Shown: piece after piece, positions 53,112 through 64,000 of the stretch
Numbering within the stretch: the first letter of the stretch is position 1
How the letters are laid out: the number at the start of each line of letters is the position of its first letter
From: Edolisoma coerulescens
Taxonomy: Eukaryota > Chordata > Aves > Passeriformes > Campephagidae
Length of the DNA: 64,000 nt
Direction: 5' to 3'
NCBI GenBank assembly: GCA_013397115.1
Contig: VWZW01007303.1
Span: forward strand, 902,191-966,190
Made by a program: the position numbers and the translations under genes
Notes under the pieces: generated by a model
Databases searched by the model: none
The model's input: only the letters and a program-made list of their open reading frames with translations
Told to the model about the DNA's origin: nothing

Positions 53112-53252
53112 AATCATAGGATGGGTTGGGTTGGAAGGGACCCCAAAGCTCATCCAGTTCCACAGGGACAGGGACACCTTCCAGTATCCCAGGTTGCTCC
53201 AAGCCCTGTCCAACCTGGCCTTGGACACTTCTAGGGATGGGGAAACCACAGC
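53112..53252 (-). mobile_element. CR1 LINE 3'-end fragment
   Basis: On plus: aatcataggatgggttgggt, tggaagggaccccaaagctc, caggttgctccaagccctgt, ccaacctggccttggacact, tctagggatggggaaaccac. This is a minus-strand CR1 3' end of about 140 bp. It lacks the usual ccatgggcaggg block; cacagggacagggacacc is there instead, with a small deletion. Confidence 0.92.
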
Positions 53253-56200
53253 CCCAGTGTCCTTGGGTGACAGTAATGAGTAAATGCAGTGATGTCTGCC
53301 CAGCTGGCTGCAGGCACTGTCCCAGGGACAGTCCTGTGCCAGGGCATCCCCAGGACCAGCACAGAGCTCATTCCCAGCTCCTCATCCTTCCTGCTGAACA
53401 CTGCCCCAGTGCTGCTGCTTCCGAAGAAAAACTTCCTTTTTAAAAAGTCAGTGTCCGTTCAGTTAGATAAATAACCACCTCTGTACTTAAAAAGTGCAGA
53501 ACTATGGCCATAAATAAGCATTAGTGCTTCAAAAATTGTGAAACCACAGCTTTATGGTTTTAAACAGAGACAAGGTGGAATCCTGAATGGTGGCAATGTA
53601 TTTCAGATGAAAGCTTTCAAGCAGATGAGGAATAGTTACAGGAGCTGGAACCTGAGTAACTACAGTTGCATTAAATTATTCCATCTGCAAGTCCATTAAA
53701 AATTGTTAATGGTTTTGTATGGCTTTTATATTTATTGGGTGGGTTTATTCCTATGTGAGTCATACATATTTATTACCAGAGGCCAGATAATGGTTATTAA
53801 TAAAACTTCCTTTATTTGCATACTGTCTTGATGCTGCCCTAAATATTTACAACTGGACTATAAAATAAAAAGAATCCTCAAAATTTCTAAACAGCACCAG
53901 GGATGCATCACAACTTTGCTTTTCATACTTTATTACTTTTTTGGGGTTTTGTTTTTTCAAAACTGGAAAAAATCCCCTCAGCCTGGTAAATCCATTTCTT
54001 TTCTCAAGTCAAAAAAGCACTAATTCTTTCAAAGCTTTAGAGCACTATTTGTGTGCAGGAAGTGAGAGGAGATCCAAAGTTAAAGCAGGCTGGGTTTTTT
54101 ATAATTAAGAAAATACATATATTTCTACACATAATTATGAACAGTAACAAAAGCTCAGTATTAAAATAGGTCCACTGAATCCCTGGAATTGTGCCTGCCA
54201 ACTAAAACACCTACTATGAATTTAGTAATGGGTTATGCAAACATAAATTACAAGGCCAGACGTTTTAAAAGGAAAAAAAGGTGATTTATTGTCACACTGG
54301 AGACACGGCAGGATAGAAGCACAATTTCATTTTTCCATATATTCATCAACACTGCAGATGTGTTAATGCAAAAAGAATTCCAAAATAAAAATGACTCTCA
54401 ACTGCTCTAATTCTCATCTGTCATTTAATTTACTTTAAAATTGTTACCAGGAAGCTTTTTTTTTGTTTTAAGCAAGCAAAAACACACTAAAAATTCCTGG
54501 AAGAAAATAGGTTTTAAGAGCATTTTACAGACATTTCTTCTCCTAAAAATCAAGACTTCATCCAAAACTGACCATAACAGTGGCCCTAGAGAAACTTGGG
54601 GTATTTGGGAGGGTTTTTAATAGAAAAGCTTCAAACTATCATTTGTACCTTGGGCATTTGGTTTGTGAATATTTTTACTCCACATATTAATAGTTTCTGC
54701 TTTTCTTTCAAGCAGATCCAACTATTCACTTATCCACTGTCAGAGCAGGGACAAGAATCTCTCGTAACTGGCAACTCCTGTTAAAAAGAGTTATTCATGA
54801 CACCACCATAATTTTAATGAGAACAACGTGTTCCCTTAATTACACCTGAGTGACTCTGAGGTGGTCCAGCGGATGAACTGAGGGTTACAGAACGTTTGTT
54901 CACAAAGTAAAAAAGGAAAAATACTAATTGAAGATGTTCAATTATTTCTTCGCTTGGCAAATACACATAGGAAGGAAGAGCAGGGATATTGGTGCCTGTT
55001 ATTTTTATAACTCTTGAAAATAAGTCAAACTATTGTTCAGAGTAAATTTAGGAACTGAACTTCAGACTCGCTTGGAGACTGATCTCCATATAAATTCCAA
55101 GTTTTACACTTACCTTTACAAGTACCAAAAACCAGAATGTAAAAATGGCTGGTAATTGTTGGTACCACAGTGAGAAAAATCTCAGCTATTTCAACTAAAA
55201 AAATGACAATATTTTCCCTTAAAAGCCAGTCAATGATACATCAATAAATCACGTTATATCTTAATGCACACTACATAAAGCACAGCCATTCTGCAGGAGG
55301 AAGGATGACAAATGCTCTGTCAGATTCAGTTTTTTTTCCTTGAGTTCTGACCTTGAAAACGTTCTCCTCTTTCAGCCCTCACCCCCAACCCTCCCCTGCC
55401 CCGCTGCCTGCTCTGGCCCCTTTCCAACTGGGTCAGCCCTGCGAGGTTCAAGCAAAGGCAAGAACAACCAGGGAAAAACAAACTGTTTGCTTTGCCTTCT
55501 CTCGGTGTCAGTGACAGCAGAAACTCACTGCGGCATCAAAGGCTTAACAAGAGAGATTAACTTGTAAATATTTGCTTACAAGCGTGGCCCTTTGTAAACC
55601 ACAGTAATACCCCAAATATCCCCTTTTCTCCTTGGCTGCAATGGAAAATGCTGCACCCTTGGCATTACTGAAATCCAATACCTGCAACCAATGCTGTGAG
55701 AAGAAAAGTGAATTTTTCACCTCTTGAGAATGCTCAAATGAAATAAATCTACATTACTAAGAGCAAGTGACTTTAGAGGAATTAATTTGTTCAACTACTC
55801 TAATGAGTTTGGTTGAATCAGATGTGTCCCCCTCTTGAATATTTTTGGAACTCTTGAATAAAGTAATTGCCTGCATATTTTCAGATTTACAAAAAGACTT
55901 TTGAGGTAAATGTGTTGTAGAAAATTGATTTAAGGGTATCTTGAAAGTAAATGGAGATAGAAGCAGTAACTCAAAGTGGCCTAGGTCGTGTGGTTTCAGA
56001 AAAATGCTTTAAACTTCTCTGCCTAATAACACACAGTACAATCATGACTTCTGCAGGTCAGGGGAACTATTTTCCTGGATTTCAGACCTTCAAAAATGCT
56101 GTTTGAAAATCATGAACTATGAAATCCTACACAGCAATAATCCCCAAAATATGGCCTCATTTGGTAAAAGGACTTTCTCAAGCCCTGTTATTCCCAAATA

Positions 56201-59200
56201 AATTGCACAGATTCTGCAGCTCACACTCTGCTGCCACCCTGCCCTGCTGGGAACAGCACACGTTAAGACAATAAAGACAATTATTAAAAAAAAAGAAATT
56301 CATGAAGTCTACTGAGTATGGCAGGAATGGTCAATGTGGTCAATGGAGGTCAGTTTTAGGAGAATCCTACAAAAATACAACTGTGAATTATAATTGGTTT
56401 AATGTCCTCTCACTTCCAATAAAAAGGCAGCAAGAGATCATAACATAGAAATAGATGTCAGAAACACTGATGGGTTTCCTGTTAACAATGAGAAAATGCT
56501 AAAGTGAAATATGTATTAAATAATGACAATAAAATTATTGAGACCATGAATAAGGGCCATCCAGGATAAGATGAGACCTGATTTAACCCCTCTGACTCCA
56601 CAAGACTGGTGGTTAGATCACATTTAAAGATAAGGAGATAGATTTTCTTACTTTTCTGAAAAAGTCACATAATAATAATATACTTCTCCATTTAGCTTTT
56701 GAAATACCAAGCCCATGTAGCACAAATTATCATAAAAATCATTTACCTGGCAAACAAACCTCTTAAGAATAAAAACATGGCAAGGTAGGACATGGCACCT
56801 AAATATTATCCGAAAGGAGAGGTATTCATGAAAAGGAAAAAAATAGAGAAAAGAGGGAGGTAAAGGGAAAAAAGGGAGGAAAAAGGAAAAAAAGAGGGGA
56901 AAANGGGGAACTATAAAAGGAGTGGAACAACCCAGCTGTAGATGGCAGCAAATCAATATTCACCCCTCTGTACACAGACACTGAGAACATCAATTATCCT
57001 CAGACAGACTGTGTGTTTTCAGTAGAATTTGTTATTATTTCCACTTTGTCACACAGACTGGACCAAAGTTGACTGTGCAAAGTCATTGGGAATCAACACA
57101 ATTCACCACCCACAATTCTGAAGATTCTGCTCTCATTTCAAGAACTAATTCAAGCAGCATAATTAATTTACTTTTTTTACCCTTAATTTGATTATCTTTT
57201 GCTGTAGAGACTGGATATTTCAACAGACTACTCCAGAAACATTGGAGACAAAGCATTCAAGAATTTTACACTTTGAAAAACTGAGCCTTTCCATAATAAC
57301 TGTCTTAATTTCCTTTAGTTCCTTATGACTTGCAATTATAATGATATTTTTTTTAAAAAGCTCATGGATCTTAAAGATATGCATCACCTTGACACACAAC
57401 ATGATGAATAAAACTATTACTTGTGTAACAGAAGATTTTACAGGTATCTTTCTTTCTCTTTGGGGCACTGCAGAACTGTGATGGAGCAGGATGGGGAAGA
57501 CAGGGATAGTTTGGGTGACACTGATGGAAAACAGGTTTGGTGTAGGCAGGTAAATGTCATTTATTTGAGATCAGCCAAGGGCTCGGGGTCAGCAGGCTGC
57601 CCCCTCCACCCAGTCAGTGCTCAGGTATTATTTTGTTTTCTAGCACCTTCCCACGTTCCCTTTTCCAGAGCATCTTTGTTTGAGAATTTATGTTTCTGTG
57701 CATAGAGGTTCTCCCACATCCCTCCATAACTCTGCCCATCGAACCTTTAATCTGCTCTACAGGGGAATTTGGGCATTTAAACGTAATCTTGACTTTCTCA
57801 ATCTCACCAATTGAGTTCATTTACAACCCAGAAACTGCAAAGGGCAACAACAGTGAGGAGTCACCCATCCAATTTACCATTTTACCCATCAGGACAAAAA
57901 CAAGGGGCCACAGTAACAGGGCAAGCTCCTGTCTCTAAATCTGGCCTTTATGCTGGCACCTCCCATCTGCCTGATTTTGTAGAGCTCATGATCTCCCATT
58001 ACAAAATTAGTTGCTTATTTCATTTCCCAAGAGCAGCTGACCCAGGCTGGTCTATTGTCTTGTGCTCAGTTTAATGACCCCTGGCTCAGGTGAGCCTGGC
58101 AATAACCCCCACAGCTCAATATTACCTGGCTTACATGGCCAAATCATAGAGAAAAGCAGTGGAGAGTTACAGGTTAAACAGGCTTAGAAGTGGAAGTATT
58201 AGATAAGCTTTTCAATGGTTAAAACAGAAATAGGTAAGAAAAAGTAGTTACTGAACGAAGAATCTGGGTAAAAACAAAAGCAAAGTTATCAACTTTAGGA
58301 ACTATCTGCACTTCATGCCAAAAATTATTAACCTGTGCACCTGAAATTATTTAGAGACTAAAAAACCTCAGCTCTGAAAGTTGGTCATTCAAACATTCCC
58401 TTATTCACACCAGAATTGGCATATGAGGACAGAATAAAGTAAAACAAGAACTTCACAGGGGTTAAAATACCCCAAAAATATCACAGTTGGTCACAACAGT
58501 TCAGGATTTGTCACTGTAAGAAAATAATCATCTGATGCGGGCTGGCAATTCACATGATATATTTTGAGATGTCTTCCAAGTAACAGTCATGTAAAATTGA
58601 TGTTTCAAGTAATCTCCTGACCAGTCTCAGCCTTCCACAGTAGCTGCTCAGGGGGAAACAAACTGAGACTGAAAATACTCCAAAACATCTATGAGCAGCA
58701 GGTCTGACACGACCTCCCAAAAGGTGTGAGGAGGTAAAGAGCACTTTTGCAATAACAGGTTAAGAACCCTTTCTAAAAGTTTCTGCACAGCCAGTGCTGA
58801 ATTTTCTGTTCACATAAAGTTCCCAAACATGAGACACTTCTTCCCAGAGTCATCTCCCAGTATGCCAAGACAGAAATAGTATTTTAACATTTTTAAATAC
58901 CAAAAGCCCTAGGGTCATTCCTCTAAACATGAAAACATTGTATTGCTTTTGCAGCAATTTGATAATTTGCAAGGAAGGCAGAAATGACCCAGATAGATCT
59001 GTCACAGTTTTTAAAGTAAAAAGAAACAGAAGCATCCTCAACTTCATTAGTAATTTTTTGAATCCTTTTCTGCTGCACAGGAGATAACTTTCAAGCAGAT
59101 ATTATGGAAAGTCTAGAGGTAGCAATGAATAGGAAAGTCAAGGCAATCCACACTTGTCTCCTGATTTATGGTGGGACTGGCAAGGGCAGAGGAAAAGAGA

Positions 59201-61838
59201 TGCTGGCACAGCCTAAACCAGGGCTGCACCGACAGGGATGCAGCCAGGGTGAAACAGAAAATGGAAAGTACAATTCTGAAACAGATTGTTACATTTAACA
59301 ATTCCATCTTTGTGGGTTTGTTTCTTTTTTTAATGCCAAGAAAGTTGTTACTTCATCGTGGAAATTTGAATTGAGCTGTACACTGGGTTATTTATCTATC
59401 TGAAGAACATTCTGCATCCAGGCTGGTTTTCTACCACAGAACTCTTTTGTTATGAAAAAGAGCACGTTGGATGTTTTAGGAACATAAATGTATCAGTTTG
59501 GAGATGCCAGTGGCTCCCTGTGCATTCCCTATCAACCTCAAGGATGTTTCCTGTCCTGGGGAGGCTTCCAGACAAAGCTGCAGTTACTCATCCTGACTTC
59601 TGATTTCCAACTGTCTCCCAAAACTGTTGAAGTTTTGAGAAATGTCCACATACCTCCCTGCTTTTTGGGAGTGCAAAAAGCAACTGAAGATGAACACACA
59701 CTGCACAAGCTTTAAGTTCTGTGTGAGGAGGAAATCCAGTGCAGTTTTCCATCAGGGACAGCTGGACACCCACATCTACCACACCAAATCCCTTGGACAG
59801 GACAGAGCTTCCACATCTGAGCTCCCTCCGTGCCCCCTGGGGGCAAAAACTATATCTCAAGTTGGCTACAGCTGCCTATTCCTACGGTTCAGATACTTTC
59901 TTCTAATTCTTTGATCCCATCTTCATTCTTTGTCTGTCAGAGAAAGTAGAAGTTGCTCTTCAGAAACGAAGCTGCAGAAGAGAACCACAGCAGACAAGGC
60001 AAAGAAAGAACCTAAAAAATCCATGCAAGCTCATAAAGGAATGTGGTTCTATAGGGGTCCCAGGACAAAAGATGAGGATGTAGAATCTAGCAGAGATCCC
60101 AATTTCCTCAAACACTGGGGATGTTCAGAGTGTTGTTTTGAATGTAGCCCCTGAATAAATAAAACCAACATATTCTGGAACAGAATAGAGGCTACAGAAT
60201 TGTATTTTATAAAATAATATTTAAAACCTTCCCATCAAATGATTTAACTTGTGTATCTTCCTTATTGGAAAGGACTAATTGCTTATCATTTCCCACTATA
60301 TCTCTTAAAGTAACTACAGGAGGATCTATTTCCCTCTGTACATTCCTCTCCCAGAGTTACCAAGGTGCTCTCCCAATGCACTTAAAAAGTGTAGTGTCTT
60401 GGGGTTTTTTGTTTGTTGCTCCCCTTCTGCTCCACAAAAATAAAACTGGCTTAAAGAAATCTCCTGAAATCTGTAACATGCCATCAGATGGGAGCTGGCA
60501 GCTACAGCCACATTCTGAAGAATTTGTCATTTTCCTTACAGGAAAAAAAGGAAGGCAGCAGGAAACAAGTTAGGTTTTGTAGTATGAATTTAAGCTTCTA
60601 GCAAACAACTGAAAATGTGGCCCCAGAATTCCACGTATTTTCTGGATTCTGTACAATTTCCTATACCCTCCATATTCTTTCACTTCTCTCCTTCCTCCTT
60701 CTCTTCCCAATAGTTTGCAAAGTGAATCAACTCTCCCTCTCACAGCTCCAGAAGTCCCTCTTCAAATTCCTTTACTTCTTTTTAAAAGTCCTGTTCCTCC
60801 AAAGCTGCAGCCCCCAAATTCTATTTTCTTCGAAACAAATTGACTTCTGCCTCCTCAGGGCACCAGATAAACAACACTGCCTCTTCCCCACGAGTCACCC
60901 CTGCTCCCTCATTCCCTTTCCCCTCTCTGGGTCAGCATCCCTCCCTCTGCACCCACAGGAAGCAGAGCAGCATCTGCTACTGGAGAAGCAGCAATAAAGG
61001 TTAGGAGAGCTGCCTGCTGCTTCCCTCCCAGGAAGAGGCTTGGAAGGTGTTGGTCCTGGTGTATCAGTTCTCTGGAACTGGCTTTGAAACGCCACAACAT
61101 TCCTGGATGAACAGATTGCTGGCAATCAGCAGGGAAAAAATACCCAAATCCACAAAACAAACAGAGGAGCCAGCCAGCCCCAAGCACTGCTCTGCTTTCA
61201 GGAGGCACCAAACACAGTGGGATTATCTGTGGGTTTGAGGTGACTGCACATGCCTGTGCACAGACACACTGCACATGCTTACATGCACAGTTTAAACACT
61301 CCCAGCTTCTCACACAAAATATTCACCTTTCCCAGCTTTGCCCATTGGTGCCTGCGAGTTTTACCCCACACCTGCACATCCTCCCAGGGGAGTCTGGCTC
61401 AGCCCTGACCTTGTGTTTCCAGTGAAATCAACAGCAAAACTTAATTTGATTTTTGATGGAAAAATGAGCATCTTTGAAGTTATGCCCTTGATATAGATTT
61501 ATTTAGGCAGTGAAATGTCACTTTCTACATCCAAGAGCTCGAAGAGTTTGGACTGACAAAGGAATTTTTTTGCAATTCTCCAGGTTTTACATTATTATAT
61601 AATTTAGAGCAAGCCTGTTTGAAGGCCAGTGTTGATGCTTCCTCTAAAAACATCAATCCATATTTCAGTATTTACAGAATGCAAAAGCTGCCTGATGAGA
61701 AAAACATCAGAGATAAGTGCGTTTAGATAAGGACCTGGCAACACATACAAGAAAATTACAGAAATAAACCATTAAAAAGAAATCATTTCTTCCACATGCC
61801 TAAGACCATCTACAGCAGGAGACTGGGATAGCTTTTCT
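53253..61838. other. Intronic sequence without recognised genes
   Basis: About 8.6 kb leading to the donor of exon 2. I recognise no exon or clear transposon; the purine tract at 56830-56910 is listed separately. Open frames of up to 134 codons near 60.6-61.3 kb have no recognisable domain. Confidence 0.55.
56830..56910. repeat. GGGA/AAAG purine tract with one undetermined base
   Basis: About 80 bp of nearly pure purine (gagggagg, taaagggaaa, aaagggagga, aaaaagagggg) with an N at 56904. It is a pyrimidine tract in the CUX1 sense. Confidence 0.9.
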
Positions 61839-61844
61839 CCTTAC

Positions 61845-61955
61845 CTCTGGAGTGTTTTTCTTGAACTCACGACTTTGCTCAATAAGTTTTTTCCTGGACT
61901 GCTCACTTTCATCTTGCCGGTTCGCCAATATTGTTGCTGTGGTATCGAGCTCTCT
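61845..61955 (-). CDS. CUX1: CUX1 coding exon 2 (N-terminal coiled-coil region)
   Basis: Read on the minus strand, this 111-bp segment is open and gives 37 residues: RELDTTATILANRQ, then DESEQSRKKLIEQS, then REFKKNTPE. This matches the second coding exon of vertebrate CUX1 almost residue for residue. Against the human protein as I remember it, I see only A to T, V to I and R to K changes. CUX2 has a clearly different peptide here. The exon is bounded by an acceptor (cttaacag, AG at 61956-61957) behind a long pyrimidine tract, and a donor (gtaagg, 61839-61844). Both junctions are phase 0. In the full protein it should cover about residues 22-58, the start of the charged N-terminal coiled coil. 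CUX1 p200 is a nuclear transcription factor with three CUT repeats and a homeodomain. The CASP splice form shares this N-terminus but is a Golgi membrane protein. The first coding exon is not in the window. Confidence 0.96.
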
Positions 61956-62005
61956 CTGTTAAGAAAAAGAAACATAAACAAAAAAAAAAAGGAAAAAAAA
62001 AGGAA
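61956..62005 (-). promoter_or_regulatory. CUX1: Splice acceptor and polypyrimidine tract of exon 2
   Basis: On the minus strand about 45 nt of nearly pure pyrimidine (long T runs broken by CC and TGTTTATG) lead to cttaacag at the exon edge. It decides the exon start, because the AG at 61956-61957 gives the frame beginning AGA GAG CTC GAT (RELD). Confidence 0.85.
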
Positions 62006-62976
62006 ATATGGTCAGAGCTCTGTTTGTCACAGAAATAAAAAAAGAACCCCTCATACATCATGTTATTGGGAACATGGAGGTGGAAGGGCTATGGAGCAGC
62101 ACAGAACAAGGCACCAGGCTTCCAGAGATCTGTCCTCCTGAATAATAGCAAATGAAGCTCTACAACCTTTTGGATTCCATCTTGCAACCAAAACATCACC
62201 ATTTTTCTCAAAATTATTCATGGCTCCACCCCAGCATCACACAGGACAGCACAATACACACCTTCTAATAAATTCCCAAATCCAGTCAAGATTACAGATA
62301 TTGGACATATTCAAACCAGGTTTATTTTCACCTCCCTGCTTTTTAAAGATATTGGTTTTCCCCCTTTTGAGTTATCCTATTAAAAAAAAATTATTAATTC
62401 AAGTATTGGTTAACCTTATACTTGAATCTGGACTGGTTACGCTTCAGTGACTCTTAATTTCCTATGACATGCTGTATATAATTCCATACTGCCACTGCAG
62501 TGCTCTTTTCCATTTAAGTCTTGCCTTATTTGAATACAAAATTATCTTTTCCTATTATTGGAAACTATTCCTCCAAGGTTATTAGCAGGTATCTCCATTT
62601 CCTCTCTAAAACATATCTTTTTTTAAGCACCTGATGAATGCCAGAGTATCTTCCAACGGTTTCTACTGAGCTGAAGCACAGCTCCCACTGTTCCCCAGCT
62701 TCTTCCAAGTGTGTTATCCCCATCCCAGTTCCTGCACTCAGTGCTGTGCTTCCAAATGTCACCATAACAGATTGAATGGGTCACTTATCAGTGCATAAAC
62801 CAACAACAGTCAATCTTCTGTGTCAGTTTGTGCCTCTTCTGCAGTATTTCCACGTAACATGAAAAAATAAAGGCAAACCTGTCCATTCAGCCACAGACAT
62901 CGTTCCCCAAGTCACGGGAGAACCAAGAATTCATAAAAGGAATTTGGCACTGTTTTATCCTCTTATTAATTCAAAA

Positions 62977-63064
62977 AGAGAAAAACCTGGCTATGAGAAA
63001 GAAGTTCATGAAAAGCAAGAACCAGAGAAAAACCTGGCTCTGAGAAAAGTTCATGAAAAGTGAG
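62977..63064. repeat. 47-bp tandem duplication
   Basis: The unit starting agagaaaaacctggct and running through gttcatgaaaag occurs at 62977-63023 and again at 63024-63064. The second copy is slightly shorter, with a few substitutions. It lies about 1 kb upstream of exon 2 on the transcript. Confidence 0.9.
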
Positions 63065-64000
63065 AAAAACGTGCTAGAGCAAGACTACCTTCAACTCATC
63101 CCTCTGCCAACGTGCCTCGAACCTGCCTGCAAAACTCCCAATACGCTCCACCAGCAATTTGCCACGCTTCTGGAATTTGTTCGTAACTCAACCACCTCTA
63201 AAGGACCAAAAGCACAAGCCTGGGACCTCCTGTCAGGTCTAATACCAGACCCCAAATAGGTGATCAAGTCCCTGACTTGTTACTAGATATAGATACTACT
63301 GTCTAAATACTCTGAAAAAGCCTAATTCCTAATTTTAGATACATTTTTGAATGGGTAAATCCTGGATGGATGGACATGAGTCTTATGTAACTCCACAGTT
63401 TGACCTCTGGAGGGAAAATAAAAAGCCTTCTGCAGTTCCCAGCTCAAGAGGACCAATATTTTTTTCTCTTTTAGGTTTATTAGCACAAAATTAAATTTTT
63501 TTTTTTTTTAATGATTATATGGACCATAGTTATCTTAATCCTTGGAAACCAGCTCAATATGACAAATGGATTTGAAGCCAAGCCGTGTGCTGGAGCCAGT
63601 GACCTAAATATTGTCACTGAAATGCTTAAAAATCCTTCTATATCTGACTTTGAGTAAAGAAACAGGGCAATATGTCCACCAGATCTTGGTTTGGAATTCT
63701 GTAACATATGTGAAATCTATTGCAGAAAAGTGGGAAATACTTAACAGTTGGATAAACCACATTTGAAATTCATCCCAGCTAAGTTTATGCAAGAAAAAAG
63801 AGCAACAGAAACCAATGTGGTTAAGCAGAACTATAAAGAGCAATATAACGGCTAAGCAGAAGGCTTTTAAAAAATATAAACAATCTGGTACGGCCAGAAA
63901 CTTGGAAAACTATATTTAAAAAGGAAGCACACATTTAGAGCCAAGCAAAGAAAACACAAATCATGAAGTAAGAGGGAATTTCAGTCGAGCAAAGAACCAA

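Larger units (their letters stand above)
6738..61844 (-). other. CUX1: CUX1 intron between exons 2 and 3 (about 55.1 kb)
   Basis: This is the interval between the donor of the 37-codon exon (61839-61844) and the acceptor of the 16-codon exon (6738-6739). The two exons are consecutive in CUX1, so it is one intron. No other CUX1 exon, and no exon of another gene, could be recognised in it on either strand. It contains CR1 fragments, one SINE, tandem repeats, purine tracts, small CpG-rich patches and a large inverted repeat, listed separately. CUX1 is known to have very large 5' introns. Confidence 0.9.
61956..64000 (-). other. CUX1: CUX1 intron upstream of exon 2 (partial, 3' end)
   Basis: This is the 3' end of the intron before the RELDTTAT exon. 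Next to the exon, the minus strand carries a strong pyrimidine tract (61960-62005, seen as A/G runs on plus) followed by cttaacag. A 47-bp duplication lies at 62977-63064. No alternative first exon was recognised in these 2 kb; the short CUX1 start peptide known from one human isoform (MLCVAGARLK) is not seen. The rest is unremarkable AT-rich sequence. Confidence 0.8.

Noticed and set aside
6690..61955. Assignment to CUX2 instead of CUX1
   Set aside because: CUX2 has clearly different residues in both exons (about KELNSVASELSARQEE and EIREMVAPVLKSFQAE as I recall). The window matches CUX1 at nearly every position.
61956..64000. Alternative CUX1 first exon upstream of exon 2
   Set aside because: No minus-strand segment resembling MLCVAGARLK or MAANVGSMFQYW with a following donor could be found.

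Overview
This window is vertebrate nuclear DNA, almost certainly avian and probably from a songbird (passerine). It is AT-rich and almost free of coding sequence. It carries several 3'-end fragments of CR1 LINEs, the dominant bird retroposon, and one tRNA-Ile-derived SINE with a CR1-like tail (38281-38410), a type I know from passerines as TguSINE1. There are no bacterial features: no operons, no ribosome binding sites, no CRISPR. The many open frames of 60-190 codons behave as chance frames.

The window lies inside one gene, CUX1 (cut-like homeobox 1), read on the minus strand. Two short exons are recognisable from translation and splice sites. One at 61845-61955 (37 codons) encodes a peptide starting RELDTTATILANRQDESEQ. 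One at 6690-6737 (16 codons) encodes DLRKQVAPLLKSFQGE. In CUX1 these follow each other directly, as exons 2 and 3 in the usual human order, and both belong to the N-terminal coiled-coil region shared by the p200 transcription factor and the Golgi isoform CASP. The paralogue CUX2 fits clearly less well. The first exon (to the right) and the next exon (to the left) are outside the window.

Layout, left to right: 1-6689 is part of the intron after exon 3, with two CR1 fragments. 6690-6737 is exon 3. 6738-61844 is a single intron of about 55.1 kb. 61845-61955 is exon 2. 61956-64000 is the 3' end of the intron before exon 2. The large intron holds CR1 fragments (7705, 11448, 37465, 38654, 53112), a SINE (38281), a very degraded older CR1 (about 30930-32620), two ancient LINE-type tails (35550, 50800), several tandem repeats and microsatellites, two purine tracts each with one undetermined base, and small GC/CpG-rich patches near 25.2 kb and 27.2-27.5 kb.

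The most unusual structure is a long imperfect inverted repeat at 28541-29083. Two arms of about 213 bp, roughly 84% identical over their 172-bp core by hand alignment, flank a 116-bp spacer. In the CUX1 pre-mRNA it could fold into a long hairpin. I do not recognise it as a named element.
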